Positions 13,001-25,360 of a stretch of 61,118 nt of DNA are shown here, piece by piece (the stretch's first letter is position 1; every line of letters begins with the position of its first letter). This stretch comes from Pezizomycotina sp. ARF18 (Eukaryota > Ascomycota). The DNA is taken from positions 230,540 to 291,657 of the forward strand of contig AZLU01000017.1 in assembly GCA_002224055.1 (NCBI GenBank), written 5' to 3'. Both the position numbers and the translations under genes were made by a program. Under the pieces are notes generated by a model. That model was not told where the DNA came from and did no database searches. It saw nothing but the letters and a program-made list of their open reading frames with translations.

Positions 13001-15963
13001 TTTTCGCACCTACGCCACGTTTCTCAGCGGCTACCTTCCGAGTTCTACAACACGCTTGACCATATCGACCGTAACCTTCATAATGTCTTCCTTGAGGGGA
13101 GGGTGGTGACGGACGAGCTCATCAAATTGGCTACCGAGGGTTGTCGCAAGTCGGATTCGGCCATGCACTTAACATGCTCCTGGCTTTCAAAGATTTCGAA
13201 AAACTTGGGAAGTGCTCCGGATGCCTTGAAAAGATCAAGCCCGGCGGAGTTGAGACAGATTGCTCCGAACGCAAGAGGGATAGTGTTAATAACCTCAAGG
13301 GCCGGAATGATCCCACTAGCTGGATTTTCCGAAGGCGTTAGGCGTTGCTCAGATGTCGTGTCACGGCTGGGCTGGGCGGCGGAAGCTTCTGCAGAAGCAT
13401 CATCAACAGTCATAGCTTCTCCTTCTCTATTATCAGCCTGAGCTTCACCTCCCTCTTGGGTAGCAGCTGTTGCTGTGCCGGGTTCTGTAATCTTCTCGCC
13501 AGTGATAGATTCGAGGAAACAATGGCTGAGCTTCGCCTCGTGAATGACAGCATAGCTCGTAGGCTCGTTGTGAATAAAGGTCGTCAAGATATTAACAGCG
13601 GAAGACCAAACGTAGTTGCCGAATATCCTTCCGTTGGAGATAACAGTCCTCAGCGCATCCAAAAGCTTTGGGGAATCGATCAGGTTCCTCAGGAGGCGGT
13701 CAGAGTTGCCACCGGTTTGGCCCATCATGTGGTGCGTAAATTTGAAAACCGTCTTGAGGATGTTTGCCCGGTAATAGCTGATCTGAAAATCTAGCACGTT
13801 GGACCTATAAGATTCGGATAACCACCACCGGGAGATTTCAACTCGACCATCGCCGAAGTAACATGGTGGGAAACAAGGTCGACTATCGAATCCAAACCCT
13901 TCGCGTTGGCAAACGCTTGGAATGCAGGTGGGATACCGTAAACCAGAGCATCTAAATACTGGAGAGCACGGACGACGACGCGAATACCCTTGACGGTTCT
14001 AACGTTCATGAGGTCGACCAGAGTGGGATAAGACCGGCACTAACCAAGACGCTTCCGGAAGTCTGATTACTAGGCAGATATCCTACGAGGCTCAGCAGCG
14101 CTTCCCTCCACTCTTCCTCGTCCCTGTCTATGACGATCGAGTTTCCCTTCGCCTCATCCCTCAGTTCAGCAACAGCTTGCCTCGTAAGAGTGAGGAGAGC
14201 TCCGTGGTTGACGTTGATGCTCAGTGCCGTGTTGACATCGTTGACTTTAAGCTTGTGTCGGGCAAGGGCTTCGAGTCCACCGAACGCTAATGTTTGGATC
14301 CAGCGAGGAACATCGTGACCTTCAGAAGGGTTGACCATGTTGGCGAGTTGGTAGACCATCTGCAGGCGGCGCGGTTCGTCCATGTCTGGCGAAATGATCT
14401 TCGTGTGGAAGTTGGATTCACTGAGTACGTACGCGAGGTTTGTTATCGATAAGATACGGATACCCAAGATCTCACGCCTCGTCTCCGAAGATTCCGTGAG
14501 GGCCTTCGCAACGCGCAAACGCTGAAGGAACTCGTAATGATAATCCGATGGGATATTGGGGAGATTTTCCTTCAACAGATCGATCAGCGACGTCGACGCG
14601 ACTTTGGCCAGGGGAACTTCCAGAGTGTTCATTCCCCCTGAAGCAGGCGATGTCGAGGAAGTCGGATCACCAGCAACAGCCTCATCGAACGTCTTACCAC
14701 CCGAAGGAGTATCCTTGAGGTGACTACTGTGCCTGCGTGCAGAAGTTGGCGATTTGGGAGGGTTAGCTGTTGAAGGGGTCTTTGGAGCTACCGGGGTAGC
14801 TGTGATTGCCGTTGTTGTTGTCGTAGGCCCGTTGTTAGCGGGGCTAACGTAATAGCTAAAGGTGACGCCTCCGAAATCCTCCCATCGGCTAGAAGCGTTC
14901 CCTCACGGGCCGGTGCCTTCCCTTTGCCCTTTTGAGCATCCGAAGGTGTATCCTCGATCAAACTCATAAGATCGTTTGCTACAACGGGCACCGTCTTTCC
15001 CGCCGGCTTTATAATAGGTCCCGTAACACTACCCGATCCCGGAATACCGACGAACGGCGTTGCCATTTTGAGAACCTTGTCGAGATTGATATTGTAGTGG
15101 CTGTTCAGTAAGGTAGCGTTCGCCATGCTCGAGAGAGCGCCCGTCCTCGAACGCGAGCTGTAGTATCTCTGTGCCAGACGTGCCGATAACCGCAGCGTAG
15201 CGTTGAGTGTCTTCAGGGAAACGGTATTTAAAAGATCGTTCAGTACTATAGTAATGAATGCATACAATGTCAGAAAATTCTCCACAGATCAAATAAAAAC
15301 AACGTCATCAAGGGGAAAACACTTACAGAGCTGCTGGCATATAGACTGCGGTTGCCACACTGCTCAATAAGCAGCCTGCTGAAGTCTAAAACGCCCAACA
15401 ACGTCTCCTCATCTTCCTCCTCGAACGGGATCATCTGCGGACCATCCTTCAATTTGTACTTTTTCACCAGCTGCTCCAGGATCTCGTCAAACTTGTTGAG
15501 CAGGTTTATCCAGTGGTAGAGGTCACCGCGCGGGAACGGCCATAGTAGCGGGAACTCGCGTAAATGTGCTAGAAGTTCCGGGTGGGTTTCGATTTCAACC
15601 GCTTTGATGATGAACTCACGTAGGAACGGCGACTATACGAAGCGTGAAAAAGAAAGCATCAATCGAGCGGTCAGCAAAGCAAAGCCCGAAAAAAAAAAAA
15701 AAATACAAAAAAGGCCCGTGGAAAAGCAGCAGCCGAAAAAAAAAAACGTGGATACCAAATGCGGAAGCTTCGAAAAAATATTTTTTCTCAGCGAGCGAGA
15801 CAAGGCTGAAGAGGCATCTCCACGAGGGAAGTGGGGTGAAAAAAAAAAAAAAAAAAAAAAGAGAGAGAGAGGGAGCTGAGAGAACAAAGAAAAAGAAAGA
15901 AAGAACGGAAAGGGCTTACGAGTGTGTTTTCGTGTTTTGACTTGCTTGCTTCTTGATCTTCAT
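2850..15963 (-). CDS. tom1: TOM1/HUWE1-type giant HECT E3 ubiquitin ligase
   Basis: This HECT-class E3 takes ubiquitin from an E2 onto its own cysteine and then onto substrates. Yeast Tom1 acts on excess ribosomal proteins and histones and affects mRNA export. The start at 15963 gives MKIKKQAS, the usual Tom1 N-terminus, then a 44-base exon, a GTAAGC donor at 15919 and a long poly-A-containing intron. The next exon reads [19 protein letters not shown], the conserved DUF908 start. DUF908 and DUF913 repeats follow down to about 11 kb, then a UBA domain near 10.8 kb, long acidic regions, paired FLEALPE ubiquitin-binding motifs near 6.1 kb and a C-terminal HECT domain. The last exon ends EYFGFA at 2850. 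The coding length of roughly 12 kb agrees with a protein near 4,000 residues, usual for Tom1. Many single-base shifts break the frame throughout. Introns are seen at 2944-3029 and near 3.66-3.74, 7.18-7.27, 7.80-7.86, 11.4 and 11.75-11.82 kb. Confidence 0.93.
5990..6300 (-). other. UBM-like (DUF4414) ubiquitin-binding motifs of TOM1
   Basis: Two related segments, [19 protein letters not shown] and [19 protein letters not shown], lie about 35 residues apart. The repeated FLEALPE core is the helical ubiquitin-binding motif found in Tom1/HUWE1 ligases. A long Ala/Glu/Arg-rich predicted helix lies immediately N-terminal (about 6,400-6,680). Confidence 0.8.
7220..8110 (-). other. Acidic low-complexity segment of TOM1
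   Basis: The translated segment is dominated by Asp and Glu (for example [18 protein letters not shown]) with few charged residues of opposite sign. It is split by an intron near 7.80-7.86 kb. In Tom1 the acidic stretch is known to contact basic substrates such as histones and unassembled ribosomal proteins; that role is carried over from the family, not shown here. Confidence 0.75.
10770..10877 (-). other. UBA domain of TOM1
   Basis: The segment begins with [12 protein letters not shown] and ends with [10 protein letters not shown]. This is the MGF...AL...NNxxxAAEWLL pattern of a ubiquitin-associated domain, about 40 residues long. It lies where Tom1/HUWE1 proteins carry their UBA, between the DUF913 region and the acidic regions. 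Confidence 0.85.
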
Positions 15964-18900
15964 CTTTTGCTCGTCGTATCGTTCAATGTTCCGTTTTTGG
16001 AAGATAAAAGTAAAAGTAGTTATTGGGAGATTTGAGATTTAATTTCTTTGTAAGGGCGAAACGAGCCAAAAGTGACGTGTTATGTCGTCTGCCTACAAAA
16101 AAAAAGAGACCTCAACCTCCCCACAGCTTGACTTTGACCGCGCTCAAATAACCCGGCGTGACAAGGGAGAAACGGAAGTGAAAAGGATCTTTTTCGAGAT
16201 AGACAAACTGTGGATCGCCGACCTTAGAGTTAGTGGACGTACGTCGACGGTGATAGTAGGTAAGGTGAGTGAGAGAGTAATCGAGAGGAAGGAGTGGGAT
16301 AGCTGAAGGGGTGATATGGAGAGGAAATGTTTTGTTATAGGATGGAGGAAAGAGCAAGAGAGGGATAGGGCAGAGAAGAGAAGCGGGAGAGAGCAAATCA
16401 ATACTTAATATGAGCACGTAGTATTATTAAACAATATATATATCGTTAAAAAAGCTTCGATTTTTTCCAAAGGAAAGAACAGAGAACAGAAAACAGAACA
16501 GGGACGAAACAAATCGCAGAACAAACAATGAGATAGCAGCAAATAAGTAAAAGGGAAAGCAGCTGTAGGAGTAGTAGCTTTGTGGCTACTGCTGTTGCTG
16601 CTATCCGATAATGTGTTGATAATGTGAGATATACTGCGATCAGACAAATAGCAGTAGTAGTAAAGAGTAGGAGCTTTGGTTGGTGTGTGAAGTAATAAGG
16701 AAAGTGCGTTGGCGGGATAAAAGAAAAAATAAAATAGAAGACCTAAAAAAAAAAAAAATTAGAGTGGGGGACAATTTTTCAATTTTTTAAATTTTTTTTT
16801 TTTCTTTTACCCGGAGCTTGGGTGAAAATTTGCTTGAGTTTGGAGGCGAGATAAAATAAAATACACTATAAGGCGAGGCTCTGCGATAGCAAAATCTTAA
16901 TATCTCACAGCTTCAATACGTTCAATACGATTTTATTTATCTCAATCAGCTAAATACTTTGACTGCTATGAAGTACATATCATGATTATCATAGTCCTCA
17001 AGAAAGCCTCGTAGTAGTTGTTGTACTACGAGAATAAGTGGAGGATGATATAGTAAAGAATCTTCGAGATATGTAAGGCATTCCGTTCACAAAGAAAAAC
17101 CGCGTCTCGCACAAAGAAAGTTCAATTTCCCGTTGTAGTCGAACGAAACCGACGCGACGCTCTAGGGCTGATGGAGGTGTTAGTTCTTCCAAGGCGAGAC
17201 TCGGCAGAGAAAAAGTAATAAATATACAGTAATTAAGGTAAATCCCTTCTCATTACTCATCATTGTATCACCATGTGTCCCTATATCTCATGAGAGGGCT
17301 GCTCACAGCTGCTCATGGCGTTTGTGTTGCACTGTGAGCTCACAACCTTGGCAATAATGACAAACATAGACTGAAGCTATGGAAGTCACGTTGTTCCGAA
17401 GCCTTGAAAGCTCCCCACCGCGTCGGCATGCAGACGGTGTAAGCCGAAAATACATACAAGCGAAAGCACAAAAAAAAAAAAAAAAAAAAAAAAAAAGCCA
17501 TTACAAAACAGACTAAAGATAAGTGGCGGTATTGATTTCGCGCCCCTTCTTCGCACAGAGACTTAGGTAGGGTGAGTCACGACCTAGAGCTCTTATTTCA
17601 AAAAAAAAAAAATAGCTCGAGAGATGCCTCTTTCTTCCGAAAAGGTCGAGGCTTGGAAATATATATATCCTAGCTCGTGGTTCGCCAGCTCATCCAGCCA
17701 ATCACTTCTCGTTTCCCCGCATACTTAGAAGACAAACGTTTAGTTCGTCTGCTCCGGAAGAAAGAGAAGGCAGAGGTAATTTAACCTTGCAGCTCTCAGT
17801 CACGGTGCTTATATTACGTGCTCTGCAGTAGGTAATCCAGCAAATTGCAAATTTTGATAAAATGTGAAGGCTTTTTTTAAGATTTGCCGCCCAAGCTTGG
17901 GTGCAGCTTCGAGGAACTGGCAAACTGGCAACTGGTAAAATTGTTTCGTTTCCTCAATAGAAATTGCGCTCCCAACAATTTAGAAAAAAGTCTAACGGTT
18001 CATCGTGTGCTGATGTGAAGTATCGGCAACAAAAGCAGGGGAAATATAGAATGGATAAATTGAAAGAATCGATACCGTTGAAAGGATACGCAGTGTGCCA
18101 TGCATGGGATTCGATAAGCATGAAGCAGATAGAAGATTGCAATGTGGCGATCTAATATCGAAGATCTCGAATAAACGCTAAAGGGAACGGGCAGTTCGCC
18201 GCTGCCCGCGAGAAAGAGGGAACAAGGCTCGTCGGCTCAATTGACCACCAATCAATCCCAGCTCAGGATTGAATACGCGAATTAGCCTTGAGAGGAACCA
18301 CGGATCAGGCCGCCTGTTGGTTTCTGAGAGGCAAGTTCATCTTAAAACATCGAAACTCTTGTAACGGCACAAGCGAGAAAGGAAAAAGGGACTGAGAACA
18401 CTTGAAACGGTACCTGTTTTTTGTTTTTTGTTTTATCTTTTTTCGTTTCCTCCTCTTGCTTAAAAACGTTTGCGATAACAGTTTCGCAATGCGGAGAAAC
18501 CTCGAGCAGGGTTTTCCCTGAGGAGGGATATTATGCAGAGGTTTTTTTTTTTTTTTTTTTTTTTTGTTCTAACAAGGTTCAAGAACCCAGCTCCGAAGCT
18601 TTATAAATGTCTTTTTCGGCGAGAAAATATCGCATAAAGTGATTGACCTGCGGTAACATTCTCTCATAAGCGCAAATATTAGACGAGTTAGAGAAAGTTG
18701 CACTTTACGAAGCTCTTTTTTTCGCAAGTTCGCAACACCTTTTTGTCTTTCACAACGGAGAATTATACTTTTATAAGGAATATTCGAGTAAGGATTCTGA
18801 GGAACTCGCAAAGGGACAATAAACCAAAAAAAGGAAAACCACAGTAGCATAAACAACGTGGAGTTGATAGAAGTAAGTGCTGTCGTTCGGAACATTCTCC

Positions 18901-21862
18901 TCTTCATTTCGTGGAGGAGGAATTGTTTCCAATTTCTTTTTTTGTTGATGGAGGCGGTGAAGGCGTTTCTTGCCTGAGCTGTAAGGAAAAGCATCTCCAT
19001 ACTCCGTACAGCTGATAATTTCGCTTGACCGATAATTGTGGACCTACTAGTAAGCAAAGCTATTTTGAATCAATTGACCCTTTCGAGCACGAAAGGTGCG
19101 AAATGTGACAACATTTTTCGCCATTTCGATCGTTAATTTACTATAATCGATAAGGGGGTTTTCCTCCATCTCGGTAACTGTGAGAGAGAGGGAAACACAC
19201 ACAATCCGGTGCTGTTGGCGGGATCGGCCAAGCGCATGTGCGATAATCAAGATAAAGTTGATTTTTTTCCCCTCCCCCTTTTTTGGGGCTTCTTTTTTCC
19301 TTTCGCGCATTTTCAATTCGTTTCGAAAAAGAAGGCATCAATACCTGTCTCTATCTCGTACTCTTAATCTCTTCGTATGCGCGTGAAATGTTCCAGCCTC
19401 AAAAAAGCCTAGAGACACTACCGGGCGGGGAGTCGGAGGTTCGATACAAATCGAAATTAAACAGCGGCAGGAAAAGATTGAAAGTAAGTTTAACCGGCGC
19501 GACTGCTGCTTTCAGGAACCAATGCTCGCTGGTGTGATAATGGCTTGCCTTCGCTCCAGAGAATGGAAAAATTGTCTCTTGTTTCCTGTTTCCTGTTTCC
19601 TGGAGGCATTGGTCAATCAATATGAACCGGCGGGTCCCACACCGTGTTACAGCCCACCTGCTTACACTTATCTCGCCCTCGATCTTATTATTTGGAGGCA
19701 CGGTCCAGTAAAAAAGGAGGGACCCCTCACTGCTCAGCTCTTTTTTTTTTTTTTTTTTTGAGAAAAATATCGGGAAATATACTGTGGTTAAATATCATTT
19801 GCTGTTGGTTGGAAAGGATATCACTTCATATTCTTTCATAGTACTCGGCATGCTCCTTTTGGTTGAAGCCCGTAGACGAGTTCTTGATAGGTCCTAGTCC
19901 CCCGGTATTCTCGTATGTATTTCCCAGGATGCTCCTCTGGGCGGCGCGACAGAGAAGATCGAAAGAAGCATCTCGCTCGTGCGGTCATAAGGAAAAGTAC
20001 TCTATTTTTGGAAATCTTAGAAAGAAAGCATGACCCGGTTAAACTAAGATGAACCACTAGATTATTTATTTCTTCGACGAGAGAGAGGACAAAACGGACC
20101 TTAAAAAAGAGAGGAAGGTTATATACAGCCTTCAAAAATCCAAAACTCATCCGAACGAGCGTGAGAGACAAGCTTAGCTTACCTTTCGTTTTGAGAGACA
20201 CCCGACACTCGTCTATCCATAAGCATGGGTACGCTATTGTTTCCGGTTGATCTCAGCGCTTTTGCAAAAAATGTTCGTTAAATTGAGCTTTGACACGGCC
20301 AAGCCTCTCATGCAGGAAGGAGGGAGAGAAAAAAAGGGTTAGAAAAAAAAAAAAACGTATTAGTGTGTATGGTTCGATGTAGCTGAACTCTTCGGAAAAG
20401 CGAAAAAGGGGATGAAGAATGGATACGTGAATTGAACAATAAACCCACCATCCATATCATCACGGCAAGACAATAAGATGAGAAAGAAGAAAGCCCCTTA
20501 AAAACTGTCTTTTTTGAGTCGAAGACCATGTCTCTCGGTATTGTTTTGAAGCCAAAATATACTTGCTTAGAACGAGTACTTCTAGCATCGTTAGAAAAGT
20601 ATATCCCAGAACAAAATTGACTTCCACGGTCAACAAGAGCTCTCGTCAGTCAGCGGTGATTCGTTTCTCTCTTTCCTGGATGACCATTACTCTTCCTCTT
20701 GCTGCCTTATCTTTGACACTGTCTCTCGAGGTATTTCTTCTTCCCGTGGAACATCTTTTCGGGCCTAGGTGATGTCGGATTAGAGGGGCCTGCTACGGCT
20801 GGAGGGTGCTTGCTCGCTGCTGGGGGCTGCAACTGGATATGGGATAGGCACTCTGGAAGTAGGGTAGCTGTATGGAGACTAGCAGTATCCCTATGGGAAA
20901 TGGCTTCTTATTTTAGACTGCAGGCAGGTTGAGAAAAAGAAATGAAAAAGAGAAGAGGGTACAGCCACCACCGGGTAATTTAATATGTCTTAACAATACC
21001 TCTAAGCATTTTCAGACCCACTACCCTCTCATCCACTACTGCAGAGAAAAAAATTAAAATGAAATTTGAAGACAAAAAAAAAGGAAAAATCGATGTTAAA
21101 AAAAAAAAAAAAAAAGATAAAATATAATATATAATTATTATTCTTTTTTATCTGAAGAAGAGGAGAAAAAAGAGTGAGGAGAAAAACAGAAGAAAAAAAG
21201 AAGAAAAAAAAAAAAAAAAAAAAAGAAATAATACGATTTGTCTATTGCGTTGTCATTGCTTGCTGCTTTTTTTTTTTTGGTTATATTACCCATTGGATCC
21301 TCCCTACTCTTTTATTTTCTTATACTCCTCTTTTTCCTTCTTCCCTTTTCCCTTCTCTTTTTCTTTTCGACGTCCCCTTAAACATCACGAACGTTCCTCT
21401 GCAACTTCACGAACCCAAGTATTCAGACGAGGAGTAACGAAGAAGGTTGAACCTCTCTGTTCATTTTTTTGTTTTTTTTTACCTTTCTGAATTCTTTTCT
21501 TTGGCTCCTTGATCGTTTCATTCCCCTTTTTATTTTTGCTTATCCTGAAAGACTGTATATTATACAGCTGGTCGTTCCTTTTAGTTTCTTTCCTTTCGCT
21601 TCCGTTCCCCCTTTTTTTTTTTTTTTTTTTTTTAATTCTTCCATTGTTTGATTGCTTGCTTTTACCCCTCTGCTCGAAATAACCTGACAATCATAGCTCG
21701 CGATCTTCACGTCTACACAATTACTACGAAGAAGGAAGTCAATTCGGTGGTTTTTGTTCTTTTTACGTTTGCCCCGGTTCGGTTAAACAGAGTTGGAAGC
21801 TAAACGCCTCTTACAGCACTTATTTTACCTTTTGAATTAACGTTTTTACCTCGAGAATAAAC
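15964..21862. other. Long spacer between TOM1 and the TBC gene (divergent promoters)
   Basis: This 5.9 kb stretch lies between divergently transcribed genes. It is AT-rich with very long homopolymers (27 A at 17470-17496, 24 T at 18542-18565, and T runs near 19741 and 21611). Open frames in it are short, often poly-Phe or poly-Lys from the homopolymers, and match no family I know. Two stretches differ in texture: a hairpin-rich, GC-richer piece around 18,180-18,330 and a GC-richer piece around 20,740-20,930. No tRNA or 5S rRNA box pattern was recognised by eye. Confidence 0.6.
18188..18290. other. Cluster of three complementary stems; possible structured RNA
   Basis: CGGGCAG at 18188-18194 pairs perfectly with CTGCCCG at 18202-18208 around a 7-base loop. 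Just downstream, CAAGGCT (18223-18229) can pair with AGCCTTG (18284-18290). Nested inside, TCAATCC (18252-18258) pairs with GGATTGA (18266-18272) around another 7-base loop. The stretch is more GC-rich than its surroundings. No known RNA family is recognised, and chance pairing is possible. Confidence 0.2.
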
Positions 21863-24800
21863 ATGGCTACCGCCGTTGCTCATGCTCCCGCTCCCCACAT
21901 CGTGGAGAAGGATCTTTTGCAGGAGGATCACAGGGTCGAGGACTCTGAAGAGGAGGAAGCAGAGGAGCACCTTCTCGACCACCACGAGACAGTCCATTCC
22001 GACGACGAGGACGAAAGTCACAGCGAAAGCGGAGAAGAAGGAAGCTCCGAAGAAGAGGAAGAGGAGGACGAAGAAGAAGCAGGATCAGGATCAGAAGCAG
22101 AAGTGCACGAGAGCACGCAGAGCATAGCGAACATGAAGAACATTCGGGAAGTGAAGTAGAAGAGGAGGAGAAGAGGAGGAGGGACAGGAAAGCAGTGAGA
22201 TGAGGAACATGGAAGTGTGAGTATCTCCACCTCTTTAATTCTACTATAGCAACAACAACAACAACAACAACACAAAAAATCGTCATCATTATCCTTTTCT
22301 TCAGACGAAAAAAAAAAAAACATTGTTTGCTCTTTTGGTTCAGTCTCGATTTTGGAGGAGTTACGCCATTTTGGTCCAAAAAACCGAGCTTGTATATTTC
22401 CGGACAACAGCTACGGTCGTTGCTCTTTGTTTTAAGGCAAACTTTATTTATTTTGTCGTTGGGACCTGTTTGGTGTCTGAGAATCATAGACACCCGTACA
22501 GTCTCGATCAATACATGATGATAGGAACTCGGAAGAGACCATAAAACCTGGATATCCCTCTAGAAGGAGATCAAAGGCTCTCTGTGCTTTCATTCTCCAA
22601 TATTTTTGCGATTTTTATTTTCCAGATCTTATATAATTATAAAAATGATTTTGAGGAACCCAAAATTCTTGTCTACTTTCTACTATATTGGAGCATGGAT
22701 ACTGACCCGTCTGCCAAAATTGAACAGTTCCACTCACCTACCGGTACTGGATCGCGGCCTTCCTCGCCGCGTCCCTCCATAGCGCGTGCTTTGACCCCTA
22801 CTCCTCCGACGCCTGCCTTCCCGCCTCAAACTCCCTCGACCGCCCCTGCTGAATCTACTACAGAGCAGACTCCGAAGCCAAAAAAACGGATGTCTGCAAC
22901 GTCACTGGATGATGTTGACCTCGTTGACGAGGACCTTAAAGCTGAATCGCGGCCGCACTCGCCAACCTCGATCAGCTCTACTAAATCTGAATCGGCGGTC
23001 ATTGTGTCGCCACCACCTAGGAAGAGCTCGAAGCTCCCCTGGTCTTCATCAGTGCCGCCCTTGACGATTCCTGACAAGCAGCAGTCCACTCCACCTCCGG
23101 GTCCGGCTGCTGCTCCTGCACCTGTTCAGCCTACCCGTCGTGGGCCGTTCGGTTGGTTCGGACGCGCTAGTACCAACTCTATTCCCCAATCGGCAGCCTC
23201 GACGTCGACAGAGAAATCGTCAACATCCGGCGGAATCTTTACGGGACGCCGTTACACCACATCTTCTACCATTACCAATTCGTCGGGTTCCCCGTCGTCG
23301 GCAACTCGAGGATCGCACGGTTCAATCCAGGGGATATTAACTCCTTCGACACAAAACTTCTTAATAAAACCCGTTAACGGGCAGGATCTCATCCAGCAGC
23401 GTATAGAGTCGACGAACTCACAACACGGAGTGGGTGCTCAGCAAGAGGAAACAAAACTGGAGCCGACTCCCTACGTGCCAACTTCAGGAAGCTTCGTGAG
23501 GCTGCTGGTGACGTTCCATCCCCCAAATCAGCTCCGGAATCGCCCAAGCTCCTTCCATCTCGAAGGGTCTCGGCCTCGGCGGATTTTTCGCGAGGAGCTT
23601 GTCGAGAAGCGATACGAGGAGTGACGAGGACCTCAAAGAAGCTCGCTGCCGAAGCCCTGAAACGCCAAAGAGTGGATCGACAGTTATACACTCCTCTGCC
23701 GAAGCTAGTCCTGCTCCAGGCCTACCACTGGGTCCGTTGAAGACGAAATCGACTGGGAATTTGGTCGTCCGTTGTTGAGGACTATTACTCCGTCGCGACT
23801 AAATCTTCACAGCTTTTGACGCGTCATATCCAAGCCGGTATCCCTCAACAATCCGCGGAACAGTATGGCAGGCCATGGCTCAGTCAAAAAACGAAAGTAC
23901 CGAAGTTGTCTACAAGGAGTTGCTTGCTTTACCTTCGACATTTACCACAGCTATCCCGGTCACAAAGCCTTCGTGGTCAGTTTTGCCCGAGTCCAAAGAT
24001 TCTCCGGAGAATGCAAAACCATTGCCATGCTGGAGAAGGAGATCAAGAAGGATATGGGCCAAAGAACCAGCTTCTCGAACTACAAGGGTTCAGGCAAGAA
24101 GGTCTCATGGGTCTTATGAAGGCGTACGCTGTATACGATCCCGAAGTTGGTTACGTACAAGGAATGGCATTCCTCGGAGCACCTCTCTTACTCAATGTAA
24201 GTTTCTTTCGTCTATTTATCTCACCCCACGCGTTTCATTCGCGTATTTTCCTCGACAGTATAACTAATTTAATATTCGAAAATCAGATGACCGAAGAGGA
24301 AGCGTTTTGCCTTTTGGTTGAGCTCATGAGGACCTACTCCTTCCGTGACATGTTCACGGTCGAATGAGGGGTCTCCACCTCCGCCTTTACCAGTACGATC
24401 GTCTCCTAGAAGATGTCTGCCCTGCTCTCAGCCTTCACCTTCTCCGCCGCAAAGCCGACTCGAAACTATACGCTACCCAATGGTTTCCTTACTTCTATTC
24501 GCCTATAATTCCCCCTCCAGCTCGTGCTACGCGTCTACGACCTGGCGATCAGCGAGGGTATTGAGGCGGCCATCCTGAAATTCGGCATCGCGCTGATGAA
24601 GAAGAACGAGGAAGCCCTCATGAAGATCGCTGACCTCGAGCAGCTGCTCCCGTTCCTGCGCGAGAAGCTGTTCGACGTGTATCTCGATACTTCCCCCAAT
24701 GCTAGCAGCTAAGGAGGCGGGCTTCTTCGGGAACGGAGGCGAGAAGGAAATTTACAGGGCCAACGAGCTCATCAGGGACGCGTGCGCCGTCAAGATCACG

Positions 24801-25360
24801 CCCGAGATGCTCCACCAGTACACGCTCGAGTGGGTCGAGAAGGACAAGCGGGAGATGGACGAGCTGATCGAGAAAGAGACGCTGAGGTCGCAGAACGCGA
24901 AGCTTTCCGCCAAGCTCAAGATCGTCGAGCAGGAGCTTCAGCAGATCACTCAAGAACACGTTCAAGTTGCCACGGACCTCGTCCACAAGAAGATGGAGAA
25001 CTCCCAGCTTCTGGATGAGAACGAAGGGCTCAAGGCTGAAGTCGACGAGCTCAAGGTGATCGTAGACAAGCAACCAAGAAATCGAGGCTAAGCTGAAAGA
25101 TGAGATGGAGCGTATCATGAAGAGGAACCTTGAGGTCCACCAACAAATCAAACCCTCGAGGACCAAATGAGGGAGATGGAAGTCGAGCTCGTCGGAACAA
25201 AGATGAATCTCGCTGAGGTGAGTTTATACTAATAGTAATGTTTTTTTTTTTTTTTTTTTTTTGCTAGATATGACAAATAACTAACGTGATTCTACTCAGG
25301 TTAATGAATCTACGAACACCTCAAACCCGGTGGGCTGAACTCAAACGCGCTCTTGAGTAA
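21863..25360 (+). CDS. gyp5: Gyp5-like TBC-domain Rab GTPase-activating protein
   Basis: TBC proteins speed GTP hydrolysis by Rab/Ypt GTPases; yeast Gyp5 acts on Ypt1 and Sec4 in ER-Golgi traffic and polarised exocytosis. The secure part starts at 22695 (MDTDPSAK). It has a Ser/Pro-rich disordered N-terminal region, a TBC domain (about 23.82-24.70 kb) and a C-terminal coiled coil ending RWAELKRALE at 25360. TBC marks are the IKKDMGQRTSF segment bearing the arginine finger, the DPEVGYVQGMAFLGAP glutamine-finger segment, and EEAFCLLVELM after an intron at about 24.20-24.28 kb. The exon at 21863-22216 encodes a very acidic segment. It ends in phase 2 at a GTGAGT donor, and a possible acceptor at 22692-22693 restores GTC-ATG-GAT in frame, so I include it as exon 1. 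The 477-base intron is long, so it could instead be a separate small gene. Several internal frame breaks look like sequence errors. Confidence 0.82.
22250..22272 (+). repeat. CAA trinucleotide microsatellite
   Basis: About seven uninterrupted CAA units lie in the proposed first intron of the TBC gene, or between two genes if the acidic exon is separate. Confidence 0.9.

Noticed and set aside
15604-15940. Lys-rich open frames on the plus strand
   Set aside because: They come from A runs inside the first intron of the minus-strand TOM1 gene.
1-15963. Programmed frameshifting or a changed genetic code
   Set aside because: Shifts are in both directions, in unrelated genes, at no common slippery sequence or structure, and mostly at short homopolymers. 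Sequence error explains them more simply.
15964-21862. tRNA, 5S rRNA or spliceosomal RNA genes in the long spacer
   Set aside because: I looked for the usual box motifs and conserved cores and found none that fit; a dedicated RNA search would be needed to exclude divergent ones.
21867-22511. A 214-residue minus-strand open frame
   Set aside because: It mirrors the acidic plus-strand exon and the CAA microsatellite, giving low-complexity Leu/Val runs with no domain.
23900-24000. A degenerate arginine finger (DIYHSYPGHK, with His in place of Arg) in the TBC domain
   Set aside because: A better match, IKKDMGQRTSF with an intact Arg, follows directly and fits the arginine-finger segment of filamentous-fungal Gyp5-like proteins. 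The first segment also sits in a stretch where the frame is uncertain.
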